Origin: an uncultured Caulobacteraceae bacterium
GTDB lineage: Bacteria > Pseudomonadota > Alphaproteobacteria > Caulobacterales > TH1-2
DNA length: 7,545 nt
Direction: 5' to 3'
Assembly: GCA_937967425.1 (NCBI GenBank)
Contig: CALBST010000198.1
Coordinates: 1 to 7,545 of the forward strand
This document shows, one piece after another, positions 1-6,357 of this stretch. Within the stretch, counting starts at the first letter, position 1; the number at the start of each line of letters is the position of its first letter. Below the pieces are notes generated by a model. The model saw nothing but the letters and a program-made list of their open reading frames with translations. It made no database searches and was not told where the DNA came from. The translations under genes were made by a program, and so were the position numbers.

Positions 1-968
1 TCATCGCTCGAAAGCTCGACACTCGTCGCCGCGAGATTGTCGTTGAGCTGCGCTTCCGTCTTCGCGCCAATGATAACGCTGGTGACGTGCTTCTGGTGCA
101 GGAGCCACGAGAGCGCGATCTGGGCGACGGAAACACCGCGCGCATCGCCGATCTCCTTCATCACGTCGATGATGTCGTATGCCTTCTCCTTGTCGATCGG
201 CGGGAAGTCGAAGGCGATTCGGCGCGAACCATCCGTCGGCGCGGTTGCGCGCGTGTATTTGCCGGAGAGGAAGCCGCCCGCGAGCGGGCTCCACGGCAGA
301 ATGGCGAGGTTCTGGTCCTTCGCCAGCGGCACAACCTCGCGCTCAAGATCGCGGCCGGCGATGGTGTAGTACATCTGCAGCGACTCGAAGCGGGCGAACG
401 CGTTCTGCGCCGAAACGCCAAGCGATTTCGCGATCTGCCAGGCGGCGAAATTGCACAGGCCGATGTAGCGCACCTTGCCGGATTTCACGAGCTCATCGAG
501 CGCCCCGAGCGTTTCCTCAAGCGGCGTGACGCTATCGAACGCGTGCACCTGATAGAGATCGATGTGATCGATCTGCAGGCGCGTCAGGCTCGCGTCAATC
601 GAGTCCATGATGTGCTTGCGCGAAAGGCCCCAGAGATTGGTGTTGTTGTAACGACGTTGCTCTTCGGGTGTTTGGTTCGGATTGTAGGCGCCCATGCGCC
701 CGAAGACCTTAGTGGCGATTACCAGCTCATCACGGGGCAGACCTTTGATCGCCTGCCCCGTCACCTGCTCGGACAAGCCGTTCGAATAAACGTTGGCCGT
801 GTCGATGAAGGTGACGCCCCGATCGAAGGCGCCTTTCACCAGCTTGGTCGCAGTTTCCTGCTCAAGCGCGCCGATGGCTTTCCAGATGCCATCGCCGCCG
901 AATGTCATGGTGCCGAGGCAGATTTCAGAAACAGCGAGGCCGGTGCGGCCGAGTTTGCGATAGCGCAT
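1..968 (-). CDS. Aldo/keto reductase, NADPH-dependent type (3' end cut by window edge)
   Basis: Reading from the ATG at 968 gives 322 codons without a stop before the window edge, so the C-terminus is missing; relatives run about 320-350 residues, so little is lost. The protein opens with MRYRKLGRTGLAVSEICLG, the usual first strand of this (alpha/beta)8-barrel family. The catalytic tetrad is visible: D56 and Y61 in FIDTANVYSNG, K87 in ATKVFG, and H142 in DLYQVHAFD. Cofactor-side motifs follow: IGLCNF (169-174), WSPLAGGFLSGKY (226-238) and IIGAKTEAQLNDNL (299-312), the last being the usual NADPH-binding segment. The family reduces aldehydes and ketones in the cytoplasm; the layout resembles the YajO/Tas/general-stress-protein-69 type. 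The substrate cannot be read from sequence. AGAGGA at 977-982, eight bases before the ATG, supports the start. A hairpin separates it from the hydrolase gene upstream, so it is probably transcribed on its own. Confidence 0.93.
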   Translation of the reverse strand, partial: MRYRKLGRTGLAVSEICLGTMTFGGDGIWKAIGALEQETATKLVKGAFDRGVTFIDTANVYSNGLSEQVTGQAIKGLPRDELVIATKVFGRMGAYNPNQTPEEQRRYNNTNLWGLSRKHIMDSIDASLTRLQIDHIDLYQVHAFDSVTPLEETLGALDELVKSGKVRYIGLCNFAAWQIAKSLGVSAQNAFARFESLQMYYTIAGRDLEREVVPLAKDQNLAILPWSPLAGGFLSGKYTRATAPTDGSRRIAFDFPPIDKEKAYDIIDVMKEIGDARGVSVAQIALSWLLHQKHVTSVIIGAKTEAQLNDNLAATSVELSSD

Positions 969-976
969 GTGGATCG

Positions 977-998
977 TCCTCTGGGCGGAGAGGCCCAG
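977..998 (-). promoter_or_regulatory. AKR ribosome binding site with two competing small hairpins
   Basis: On the minus strand the AKR Shine-Dalgarno is AGAGGA (982 to 977). Two stems are possible and cannot form together. CTGGGC (998-993) can pair with GCCCAG (986-981), leaving most of the Shine-Dalgarno free. CCTCT (993-989) can instead pair with AGAGG (982-978) and cover it. Both loops are six bases. The pairing is seen directly; any role in translation control is inference, and stems this short arise often in GC-rich DNA. Confidence 0.35.
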
Positions 999-1010
999 TG
1001 CTCAGGACGC

Positions 1011-1039
1011 TATTTATATACGGAGGGCGCCTCCGGAAA
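1011..1039 (-). promoter_or_regulatory. Candidate promoter of the aldo/keto reductase gene
   Basis: The only AT-rich patch in this gap reads TATAAA on the minus strand (1018-1013), five of six matches to a sigma-70 -10 box. It lies about 45 bases before the AKR start. The -35 side is weak: TTTCCG (1039-1034) is 15 bases upstream and falls inside the neighbouring hairpin. The call rests mainly on the -10 match and position. Confidence 0.3.
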
Positions 1040-1048
1040 GGCGCCCTC
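1023..1048 (-). terminator. Perfect 9-bp inverted repeat, likely terminator of the hydrolase gene
   Basis: GAGGGCGCC (1023-1031) and GGCGCCCTC (1040-1048) are perfect complements around an 8-base loop. The repeat begins 13 bases beyond the TGA of the minus-strand hydrolase gene, where an intrinsic terminator would sit. On the minus strand it is followed by an AT-rich but not U-rich run (CGTATATAAATA), so termination may be imperfect or depend on other factors. Confidence 0.6.
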
Positions 1049-1061
1049 ATCAACTTTCGCC

Positions 1062-1937
1062 TCAGCTGACACCGTTTGCGCGGAACCAAGCGAGACATCG
1101 CGTCCAGCCGTCGGCCGCCGCTTCGGCGTTGTAACTCTGCCGATAATCCGCGTGGAATCCGTGCTGTACGCCCGGATAAACGATGATCTCCGAGCGCGAT
1201 GGATTGCCGTTTGCGTTCAAGGCAGCGCGGAAACGCTCAACGCCTTCGAGCGGAATGCCGTTATCGAGCTCCGCATAAAGACCGAGCACCGGCTTGCGCA
1301 GGTCCGCGGCGGAATCCAGCGGCCACGGGCGCGCCTCCTCCGAACCCCAGCTTCCCGGCGCCGGACGCACGACGCGGCCGTACCAGGCGACGCCAGCTTT
1401 GATGTGCGCGATATGCGCCGCCGCCATCCAAACAACCGTGCCGCCCCAGCAGAAGCCGGTGATGCCGATGTCGCCATTCGTGAACGATTGCGCGCGGATC
1501 CAGTCGATCGCACCGCTGGTGTCGCCCATCACCTGCTCGTAGTTTGCGGTGGCGACGATCGGCCGGATATCATCGAAGCTCGTCATCGTCGCCGGATCGC
1601 CGGCGCGGTCGAAATAATCTGGCGCGATCGCGACGTAGCCTTCACGCGCGAACCGGCGGCAAACATCCTTGATGTAATCGTGGATGCCGAAAATCTCATT
1701 CACGACAATGATTGTGCCGCAGCGCCCGCGTGCGGCTGGGCGCGCGACATAAGCGGGCATCTGATAGTTGTTGAAGCCGGTGAAGTGGACATCTTCAGTA
1801 ATCAGCTCGTCGCTCGGTGTGGTCACAGGGCTAGCGCAGGCCGAGAGCGCGGCCGGCGCGTAACCGGCGAAGAAGAGTGAAGCGGCCATGGCGCGGCGCG
1901 TGGGCGGGAAATTACCTTCCGGCGTGTCGAGTCTCAT
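1062..1937 (-). CDS. Dienelactone hydrolase family protein with Tat/lipoprotein-like signal
   Basis: This 291-residue alpha/beta hydrolase belongs to the dienelactone hydrolase family. The expected Cys-Asp-His triad is present: C163 in GFCWGG, D225 in YAELDNGIP and H259 in GVQHGFH. E81 in VNEIFG matches the glutamate that controls the nucleophilic cysteine in this family. Members hydrolyse lactones and esters, including dienelactone from chloroaromatic breakdown; the substrate here is unknown and no catabolic cluster is visible. The N-terminus is unusual for an enzyme class that is usually cytoplasmic. R14-R15 precede a hydrophobic stretch (residues 16-33) ending in L31-S-A-C34, which fits a lipobox, so export as a lipoprotein, perhaps through Tat, is plausible. 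I chose the ATG at 1937 because AGGAGGAG lies at 1947-1954. An in-frame ATG at 2051 would add 38 arginine- and alanine-rich residues without family resemblance. The gene is divergent from the M48 protease gene. Confidence 0.92.
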   Translation of the reverse strand: MRLDTPEGNFPPTRRAMAASLFFAGYAPAALSACASPVTTPSDELITEDVHFTGFNNYQMPAYVARPAARGRCGTIIVVNEIFGIHDYIKDVCRRFAREGYVAIAPDYFDRAGDPATMTSFDDIRPIVATANYEQVMGDTSGAIDWIRAQSFTNGDIGITGFCWGGTVVWMAAAHIAHIKAGVAWYGRVVRPAPGSWGSEEARPWPLDSAADLRKPVLGLYAELDNGIPLEGVERFRAALNANGNPSRSEIIVYPGVQHGFHADYRQSYNAEAAADGWTRCLAWFRANGVS

Positions 1938-2050
1938 GCGCTTCGTCTCCTCCTGACACGCGCCCGGCGCGCGTCCCCTTGCGTGTGATCTGGCGCGGGC
2001 GCAGGCTTCCGGCCAGTCAAAACTCTGGCAAATCTTCGGGGGAAGGTTCA
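1938..2050. promoter_or_regulatory. Divergent intergenic region between hydrolase and M48 protease genes
   Basis: These 113 bp must hold the 5' signals of both divergent genes. Each has a Shine-Dalgarno: AGGAGGAG for the hydrolase (1947-1954, minus strand) and GGGGGAAGG for the protease (2038-2046, plus strand). A GC-rich inverted repeat sits at 1958-1974 (ACGCGC and GCGCGT arms; a shifted pairing GCGCC/GGCGC is also possible). I found no convincing -35/-10 pair on either strand. Confidence 0.5.
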
Positions 2051-3445
2051 ATGCGCATTCTTGGCTTGGCCGCGTTCGCCGCGGCGTTCGCAGTTGCGGG
2101 ACCGGCGATGGCCGCGGCCCTGCCCTTCAATCCGGAGGAAGCCACCCGCGCGTGGCTGGATACGATGGGCCCGGAAGCAACCGCACGCTCGAACTCGTAC
2201 TTCGAGGGCGGCTACATCATCGAATACGCCTCGGCGGCGGTTTCCATCTTGGTGGCAGGGCTCATTCTGCTTTTGGGCTGGGCGCGGGGCGTGCGCACTT
2301 GGCTTGAGAACACGGTGAAGTGGTTTCCGCTGGTCGCGTTTGGCGTCGCGTTCTTCGTCAACCTAGTTTCGACCGTCATCACTTTCCCGGTCACCTACTA
2401 TGTCGGCTTCGTGCGTGAGCACCAGTACAACTTACTGACGCAAACGTTTCCGGAATGGTTTAGCGAGCAGTTGATCGGCGCGGGACTTGGGCTGCTGATC
2501 GGGTCTGTCTTTATCGCCGTCATCTACATCATCATTCGCGCGGCGCGTAACACATGGTGGGTGTGGGGCTCGGCCGTCACCATCGCCTTCGCCGCCGTGA
2601 TGGGCATGCTGTTCCCCGTCTACATCGCGCCGCTGTTCAACACTTACGAACCCATGGCGCAGAGCGAATTGCGCGATGACATCATCGCGATGGCGCAAGC
2701 CAATGGCGTGCCGGCGACGGATGTCATGGTCTATGACCGCTCGCGGCAAACGAACTCGATCAGCGCCAATGTTTCCGGCTTTGGCGCCACGACGCGCATC
2801 TCGCTCGCGGATACATTGCTCGAACGCGGCAGCCCCGAAGCGGTGCGCGCCGTCATGGCGCACGAGATCGGGCACTATGTGCTGGGGCACGTCTATTCCG
2901 GCCTGATCATGAATACGCTGCTCATACTATTCATGTTCGCCGCCGTGCATTTCGGCTTCCGAGCCGTCGTCAAGAACGAGCGCTGGGGCGTTCGCGATAT
3001 CGCCGATCCCGCCGGTTTACCGGTGATCTTAATCCTGCTTGCGGTCATCGGCCTCGTCACAGCGCCGCTGCAGCGCAATCTGACCCGCTTCAACGAACAA
3101 CAGGCCGATATGTTCGGTCTGAACGCCGCGCGCGAACCGGATGGCTTCGCCGAAGCTGCGATCCTGCTGTCCGAGTATCGCAAGATGGAGCCGGCGCCGT
3201 TCGAGGAATGGTGGTTCTATACGCACCCGTCGGGCTGGAACCGCGTCCACAACGCGATGGTCTGGAAGGCGCATGAAATCGCCGCCGGCCGCTTGCCGAA
3301 CACGCCGGGCGGCCCGCCTCCGGGCTGGGTCCCTGACTTCGTGCGCGCACGTACTGCAGGCCAACAACCGGCCGCCCCTACGCCGGAACCTGCGGAGGCG
3401 CCGGCGACGACTGCGGAACCGTCACCCGCCGCACCGTCAAATTAA
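2051..3445 (+). CDS. M48 family membrane zinc metalloprotease (Ste24/HtpX-like)
   Basis: The 464-residue product is an integral-membrane zinc protease. The zinc site is H271-E272-I-G-H275 (MAHEIGHYVLGH), with E349 in NEQQAD as likely third ligand and D353 four residues on, the usual ExxxD arrangement of M48. The conserved RQTNSISANVSGFG segment (232-245) before it and THPSGWNRV (391-399) after it also fit Ste24-type M48 enzymes. Residues 1-21 look like a signal peptide (cleavage after AMA) or a first membrane helix. Hydrophobic helices follow near 56-77, 92-113, 141-163, 172-192, 284-302 and 323-338. In bacteria such enzymes cut membrane or misfolded proteins; the substrate is unknown. The C-terminal 50 residues are rich in Pro, Ala and Glu and probably disordered. 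The ATG at 2051 follows GGGGGAAGG closely and starts the signal-like segment; a longer reading from 1877 would overlap the hydrolase gene and add 58 implausible residues. Confidence 0.92.
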   Translation: MRILGLAAFAAAFAVAGPAMAAALPFNPEEATRAWLDTMGPEATARSNSYFEGGYIIEYASAAVSILVAGLILLLGWARGVRTWLENTVKWFPLVAFGVAFFVNLVSTVITFPVTYYVGFVREHQYNLLTQTFPEWFSEQLIGAGLGLLIGSVFIAVIYIIIRAARNTWWVWGSAVTIAFAAVMGMLFPVYIAPLFNTYEPMAQSELRDDIIAMAQANGVPATDVMVYDRSRQTNSISANVSGFGATTRISLADTLLERGSPEAVRAVMAHEIGHYVLGHVYSGLIMNTLLILFMFAAVHFGFRAVVKNERWGVRDIADPAGLPVILILLAVIGLVTAPLQRNLTRFNEQQADMFGLNAAREPDGFAEAAILLSEYRKMEPAPFEEWWFYTHPSGWNRVHNAMVWKAHEIAAGRLPNTPGGPPPGWVPDFVRARTAGQQPAAPTPEPAEAPATTAEPSPAAPSN

Positions 3446-4034
3446 GCCGCCCGCCTTTCGGCAAGAGGCGCGACGTGCCGGTCATGATGCGGTCAACGCC
3501 ATGATACGCGCGTCGCGCCGGTCCCGAGAGCATGCACACGTCACCGGAGGCGAGGCGCACGCTGCGCGTCGCGTCTGAGCGTAAGTGACCGCCAATGCGG
3601 AAGAGCGCGGTGTCGCCGAGCGAGATAGAGAGCACCGGCGCATCCCACGCGTCTTCATCGCTATCGACGTGCAGCCCCATGCGCGCATCGCCTTCGTAGA
3701 GATTGACCAAGCACGCTTCCGGCGGCGCGTCATAACCACTGAGCGTCTCCCAAAGCTCCAGCACTTTCGGCGGCATCGCCGCCCAGGGCTTGCCGGTCTC
3801 AGGATGCGTCGCCTGATAGCGATAGCCCCGCTCCTTGTCGGTCACCCAGCCGAGCGGGCCGAAGTTGGTCATCCGCACGCTCATCGGCGCACCCGATTTC
3901 GGCATGCGCGGAATGTAAAACGGCCCCTCCCGCATGCGCGCGAACACCTCATCGCGCAGCGCCTCTTGGGCTGCGCGATCCAGGAGGCCCGGCCAAAGCC
4001 GGAAGCCGTCGAGGTCTGAGGCGGGACGGGTCAT
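3378..4034 (-). CDS. alkB: Alpha-ketoglutarate-dependent dioxygenase AlkB
   Basis: This 218-residue protein is a DNA/RNA repair dioxygenase that removes methyl groups from 1-methyladenine and 3-methylcytosine by iron- and 2-oxoglutarate-dependent oxidation. The iron ligands are H122 and D124 (GLHVDSDE) and H178 (AYHGVDRI). R196 and R202 in GGRLNLTVRR fit the oxoglutarate-binding arginines. MSVRMTNFGPLGW (51-63) and GKPWAAMP (81-88) match the nucleotide-recognition region of E. coli AlkB as I remember it, and the length is close to the usual 210-220. The start at 4034 has only a closely placed AGGA (4035-4038), so initiation may be weak or nearly leaderless, but the next Met lies too far inside. 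The gene is divergent from dnaK and its last 68 bp overlap the end of the M48 gene on the other strand. The Pro-rich residues 206-218 lie beyond the conserved fold. Confidence 0.95.
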   Translation of the reverse strand: MTRPASDLDGFRLWPGLLDRAAQEALRDEVFARMREGPFYIPRMPKSGAPMSVRMTNFGPLGWVTDKERGYRYQATHPETGKPWAAMPPKVLELWETLSGYDAPPEACLVNLYEGDARMGLHVDSDEDAWDAPVLSISLGDTALFRIGGHLRSDATRSVRLASGDVCMLSGPARRAYHGVDRIMTGTSRLLPKGGRLNLTVRRVTVPQSSPAPPQVPA

Positions 4035-4084
4035 TTCCTAGCGCCTATGTAGGTGTTCGGTTTCTTTTTTGTTCCGTCCGGAAA

Positions 4085-4109
4085 CTTGAGCGAGATCAAG
4101 GCTCCCCAG
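4085..4109 (+). promoter_or_regulatory. Candidate sigma-32 (RpoH) promoter A for dnaK
   Basis: CTTGAG at 4085-4090 is followed after 13 bases by CCCCAG at 4104-4109. This resembles the heat-shock consensus CTTGAA then CCCCAT with normal spacing. Transcription would start near 4116 and give a leader of about 215 bases. The -35 overlaps the dyad CTTGA-N6-TCAAG. The match is by eye; the -10 lacks the usual final T. Confidence 0.35.
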
Positions 4110-4157
4110 CCAGTGCACTATTTCCCTGCGACGAATGAGGATAGCAGACCTGAAAGT

Positions 4158-4185
4158 CTTGCACCTTGAGGTCGATACACCACAT
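4158..4185 (+). promoter_or_regulatory. Candidate sigma-32 (RpoH) promoter B for dnaK
   Basis: CTTG at 4158-4161, 18 bases, then CCACAT at 4180-4185 fits the CTTG-N17/18 spacing described for alphaproteobacterial heat-shock promoters and is near the enterobacterial CCCCAT -10. The predicted start near 4192 gives a leader of roughly 140 bases. It competes with candidate A, and both may be used. Further CTTG motifs at 4204, 4211 and 4241 have poorer -10 partners. Confidence 0.4.
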
Positions 4186-4330
4186 GAACCCGGAACGAAG
4201 CGGCTTGGAGCTTGGGACGGGGCGCCAGGTCGATTAATCGCTTGAACAAAGGACAGGACGCGCGCTTCGCGGACGCCAGATTTGGGTCCAAAGACGAAAC
4301 CGCGCCGCTGAAAGGAACGAGGACTAAGCA

Positions 4331-6247
4331 ATGGGCAAAGTGATCGGCATCGACTTGGGCACGACGAACTCGTGCGTCGCTGTGATGGAAGGCGGCCACC
4401 CCAAGGTCATCGTCAACGCTGAGGGCTCGAACACCACGCCATCCGTGGTTGCATTCACGGATAGCGGCGAGCGCCTGATCGGCATTCAGGCCGCGCGCCA
4501 AGCTATCACCAACCCGACCCACACCTATTACGCCGTGAAGCGCCTGATCGGCCGCTCCTATGACGATCCGGTCACCAAGAAGGACGCCGAGCTCGTCCCC
4601 TACAAGATCGTCAAAGGTCCGAACGGCGACGCCTGGATCCAAGGCCGCGACAAGCAATACGCGCCGTCCGAAATCTCCGCCTTCGTACTGCAGAAGATGA
4701 AGCAGACGGCCGAGGATTATCTCGGTGAGCCGGTGACCCAGGCCGTCATCACGGTTCCGGCCTACTTCAACGACGCTCAGCGCCAAGCGACGAAAGACGC
4801 CGGCAAGATCGCCGGCCTCGAAGTGCTGCGCATCATCAACGAGCCGACGGCGGCCGCGCTCGCCTATGGCCTCGACAAGTCGAAGGATTCCGGCACCAAG
4901 ACCATCGCCGTGTACGACCTCGGCGGCGGCACGTTCGACGTTTCGATCCTCGAGATCGGCGACGGCGTCTTCGAAGTGCGCTCGACCAATGGCGACACCT
5001 TCCTCGGCGGTGAAGACTTCGACGTCCGCATCCTCAACTACCTCGCCGACGAGTTCAAAAAGCAGAACGGCGTCGACCTTCGCCAAGACAAGCTCGCCCT
5101 GCAGCGCCTCAAGGAAGTGGCCGAACAAGCCAAGAAAGAGCTCTCATCGCGCACCGAGTTCGACGTCTCAGTGCCGTTCATCAGCATGGATTCGAACCGC
5201 AACCCGCTTCACCTCAACATGAAGCTGACGCGGGCAAAGTTCGAAAGCCTCGTCGATGATCTCGTCCAGAAGACCATCGCGCCGTGCAAAGCCGCGCTGA
5301 AGGACGCCGGCCTCTCCGCTTCCGACATCAAGGAAGTCGTGCTCGTCGGCGGCATGACGCGCATGCCGAAGATCCAGCAGGTCGTGAAGGAGTTCTTCGG
5401 TCGCGAACCGCACAAGGGCGTCAACCCGGATGAAGTCGTGGCCGTCGGCGCCGCGATCCAGGCCGGGGTTCTGCAAGGCGACGTGAAAGACGTCGTCCTG
5501 CTCGACGTCACCCCGCTCTCGCTCGGCATCGAAACGCTCGGCGGCGTGTTCACGCGCCTGATCGAGCGCAACACCACGATCCCGACCAAGAAGAGCCAGA
5601 TCTTCTCGACCGCGGAAGACAACCAAAGCGCGGTGACGATCCGTGTCTTCCAAGGCGAGCGTGAGATGGCGGCGGACAACCGCCCGCTCGGCCAGTTCGA
5701 TCTCGTCGGCATTCCCCCCGCGCCGCGCGGTATGCCGCAAATCGAAGTTACCTTTGACATCGACGCAAACGGCATCGTCTCTGTCAGCGCCAAGGACAAG
5801 GCGACCAACAAAGAGCAGAGCATGCGAATCCAGCCGTCGGGCGGCCTGTCCGACGACGACATCAAGCGCATGGTCCGCGAAGCTGAAGAACATGCGGGCG
5901 AAGACAAGTCGAGGCGCGAGTTGGCCGAAGCGAAGAACCAAGGCGAAGCCCTGGTTCACGCCACCGAGAAGCAGCTTCAAGAGAACGGAGACAAAATCCC
6001 GGCCGGCGATAAGCAAGCCATCGAGGCGGCGATCGCCGATCTGCGTGGCGTGCTCGAGAGCGGCGACACCGCAACCATCGCGGCCAAGACGCAGGCCCTG
6101 GTGCAAGCGTCGATGAAAATTGGCGAAGCCCTTTATGGCGGCGCCGGCGGTGGCCAAGGCCCCGGCGGCAACGCCGGCGGCGGCCCGGATCAGGAAGGTG
6201 TCGTTGACGCCGACTTCGAAGAAGTCGACGGCAAGAAGAGCGCTTAA
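4331..6247 (+). CDS. dnaK: Molecular chaperone DnaK (Hsp70)
   Basis: The 638-residue product is a complete Hsp70, the same length as E. coli DnaK. It binds exposed hydrophobic stretches of unfolded proteins in the cytoplasm in an ATP-controlled cycle driven by DnaJ and GrpE. The ATPase domain shows GIDLGTTNS (6-14), the [15 protein letters not shown] segment, DLGGGTFD (196-203) and [11 protein letters not shown]. The interdomain linker VVLLDV (388-393) leads into the substrate-binding domain with [12 protein letters not shown], then the helical lid, a Gly-rich flexible tail and the terminal EEVDGKKSA, close to the bacterial EEV-type ending. The start follows GAGGA at a seven-base spacing and is the family's normal start. 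dnaJ lies 110 bp downstream on the same strand, so the pair is probably one operon. Heat-shock control through RpoH is inferred from CTTG-type promoter candidates upstream. No truncation or missing motif was seen. Confidence 0.99.
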   Translation: MGKVIGIDLGTTNSCVAVMEGGHPKVIVNAEGSNTTPSVVAFTDSGERLIGIQAARQAITNPTHTYYAVKRLIGRSYDDPVTKKDAELVPYKIVKGPNGDAWIQGRDKQYAPSEISAFVLQKMKQTAEDYLGEPVTQAVITVPAYFNDAQRQATKDAGKIAGLEVLRIINEPTAAALAYGLDKSKDSGTKTIAVYDLGGGTFDVSILEIGDGVFEVRSTNGDTFLGGEDFDVRILNYLADEFKKQNGVDLRQDKLALQRLKEVAEQAKKELSSRTEFDVSVPFISMDSNRNPLHLNMKLTRAKFESLVDDLVQKTIAPCKAALKDAGLSASDIKEVVLVGGMTRMPKIQQVVKEFFGREPHKGVNPDEVVAVGAAIQAGVLQGDVKDVVLLDVTPLSLGIETLGGVFTRLIERNTTIPTKKSQIFSTAEDNQSAVTIRVFQGEREMAADNRPLGQFDLVGIPPAPRGMPQIEVTFDIDANGIVSVSAKDKATNKEQSMRIQPSGGLSDDDIKRMVREAEEHAGEDKSRRELAEAKNQGEALVHATEKQLQENGDKIPAGDKQAIEAAIADLRGVLESGDTATIAAKTQALVQASMKIGEALYGGAGGGQGPGGNAGGGPDQEGVVDADFEEVDGKKSA

Positions 6248-6357
6248 GTCTCAACCGAGCTCTGAGGTCAGCCTATGCGGCGGCGCTTCTCTCAAACTGA
6301 AATCGGGCGGCTCCCCTCCTTGCGAGGGGGTCGCCCCTTTCTCATCTGGGTCGCACC
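6248..6357 (+). promoter_or_regulatory. dnaK-dnaJ spacer with weak dnaJ ribosome binding site
   Basis: The 110-bp spacer is non-coding. Its first half has a small CTGA-GG-TCAG palindrome (6262-6271) and its second half holds a strong hairpin at 6305-6336. The bases just before the dnaJ ATG (CATCTGGGTCGCACC) contain no clear Shine-Dalgarno. This suggests that dnaJ is translated less efficiently than dnaK, which has GAGGA at good spacing. That is inference; no separate dnaJ promoter was recognised. Confidence 0.45.
6305..6336 (+). repeat. GC-rich hairpin between dnaK and dnaJ (attenuator or repeat-type palindrome)
   Basis: An inner stem CCCCTC (6313-6318) / GAGGGG (6324-6329) with loop CTTGC is enclosed by an outer stem GGGCG (6305-6309) / CGCCC (6332-6336), giving 11 Watson-Crick pairs interrupted by a few unpaired bases. 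It is followed by CTTTCTC, too short a T-run for an efficient terminator. It could stabilise the dnaK message, partly stop transcription before dnaJ, or be one copy of a dispersed palindromic element. The window has no second copy, so the last idea cannot be tested here. Confidence 0.55.

Larger units (their letters stand above)
4035..4330. promoter_or_regulatory. Divergent alkB/dnaK control region (296 bp)
   Basis: No gene is seen in this interval; it separates two divergently read genes and must carry both promoters. It holds several palindromes: TTCCG-TC-CGGAA at 4072-4083, CTTGA-N6-TCAAG at 4085-4100, CGATTAATCG at 4231-4240 and TTTGG-GT-CCAAA at 4281-4292. A T-rich run (4061-4070) lies close to alkB. 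I found no CIRCE element (the HrcA operator), no GTTC-N7-GTTC LexA box of the alphaproteobacterial type and no GANTC methylation site. The dnaK Shine-Dalgarno is GAGGA at 4319-4323, seven bases before the ATG. Confidence 0.6.

Noticed and set aside
87..1880. A 597-codon open frame on the plus strand spanning both minus-strand enzyme genes.
   Set aside because: It lies antisense to the AKR and the hydrolase, which have complete catalytic motifs. The predicted protein is Arg/Ala-rich without any recognised domain; long antisense frames are expected in GC-rich genes.
1938..2051. Longer hydrolase start at 2051 on the minus strand.
   Set aside because: It would overlap the protease start and add 38 residues without resemblance to the family, while the ATG at 1937 has a strong AGGAGGAG and leads into a signal-like sequence.
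4055..4074. Possible LexA/SOS box (two GTTC motifs) upstream of alkB.
   Set aside because: The two GTTC motifs are 12 bases apart, not the 7 required for the alphaproteobacterial LexA site.
4234..4248. Possible CtrA site (TTAA-N7-TTAA) in the dnaK leader.
   Set aside because: Only the first TTAA half is present; the second position reads AACA.
4038..4331. A 97-codon minus-strand frame filling the alkB/dnaK gap.
   Set aside because: Its start abuts the dnaK ATG, the composition is Arg-rich and unrecognisable, and the interval carries promoter-like signals.
4118..5128. A 336-codon minus-strand open frame antisense to the first part of dnaK.
   Set aside because: Long antisense frames opposite hsp70 genes are a well-known effect of codon bias. 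It also runs through the alkB/dnaK control region and has no family motif.
5168..6157. A 329-codon minus-strand open frame antisense to the second half of dnaK.
   Set aside because: Same codon-bias effect; no domain, and the DnaK reading is complete and conserved.
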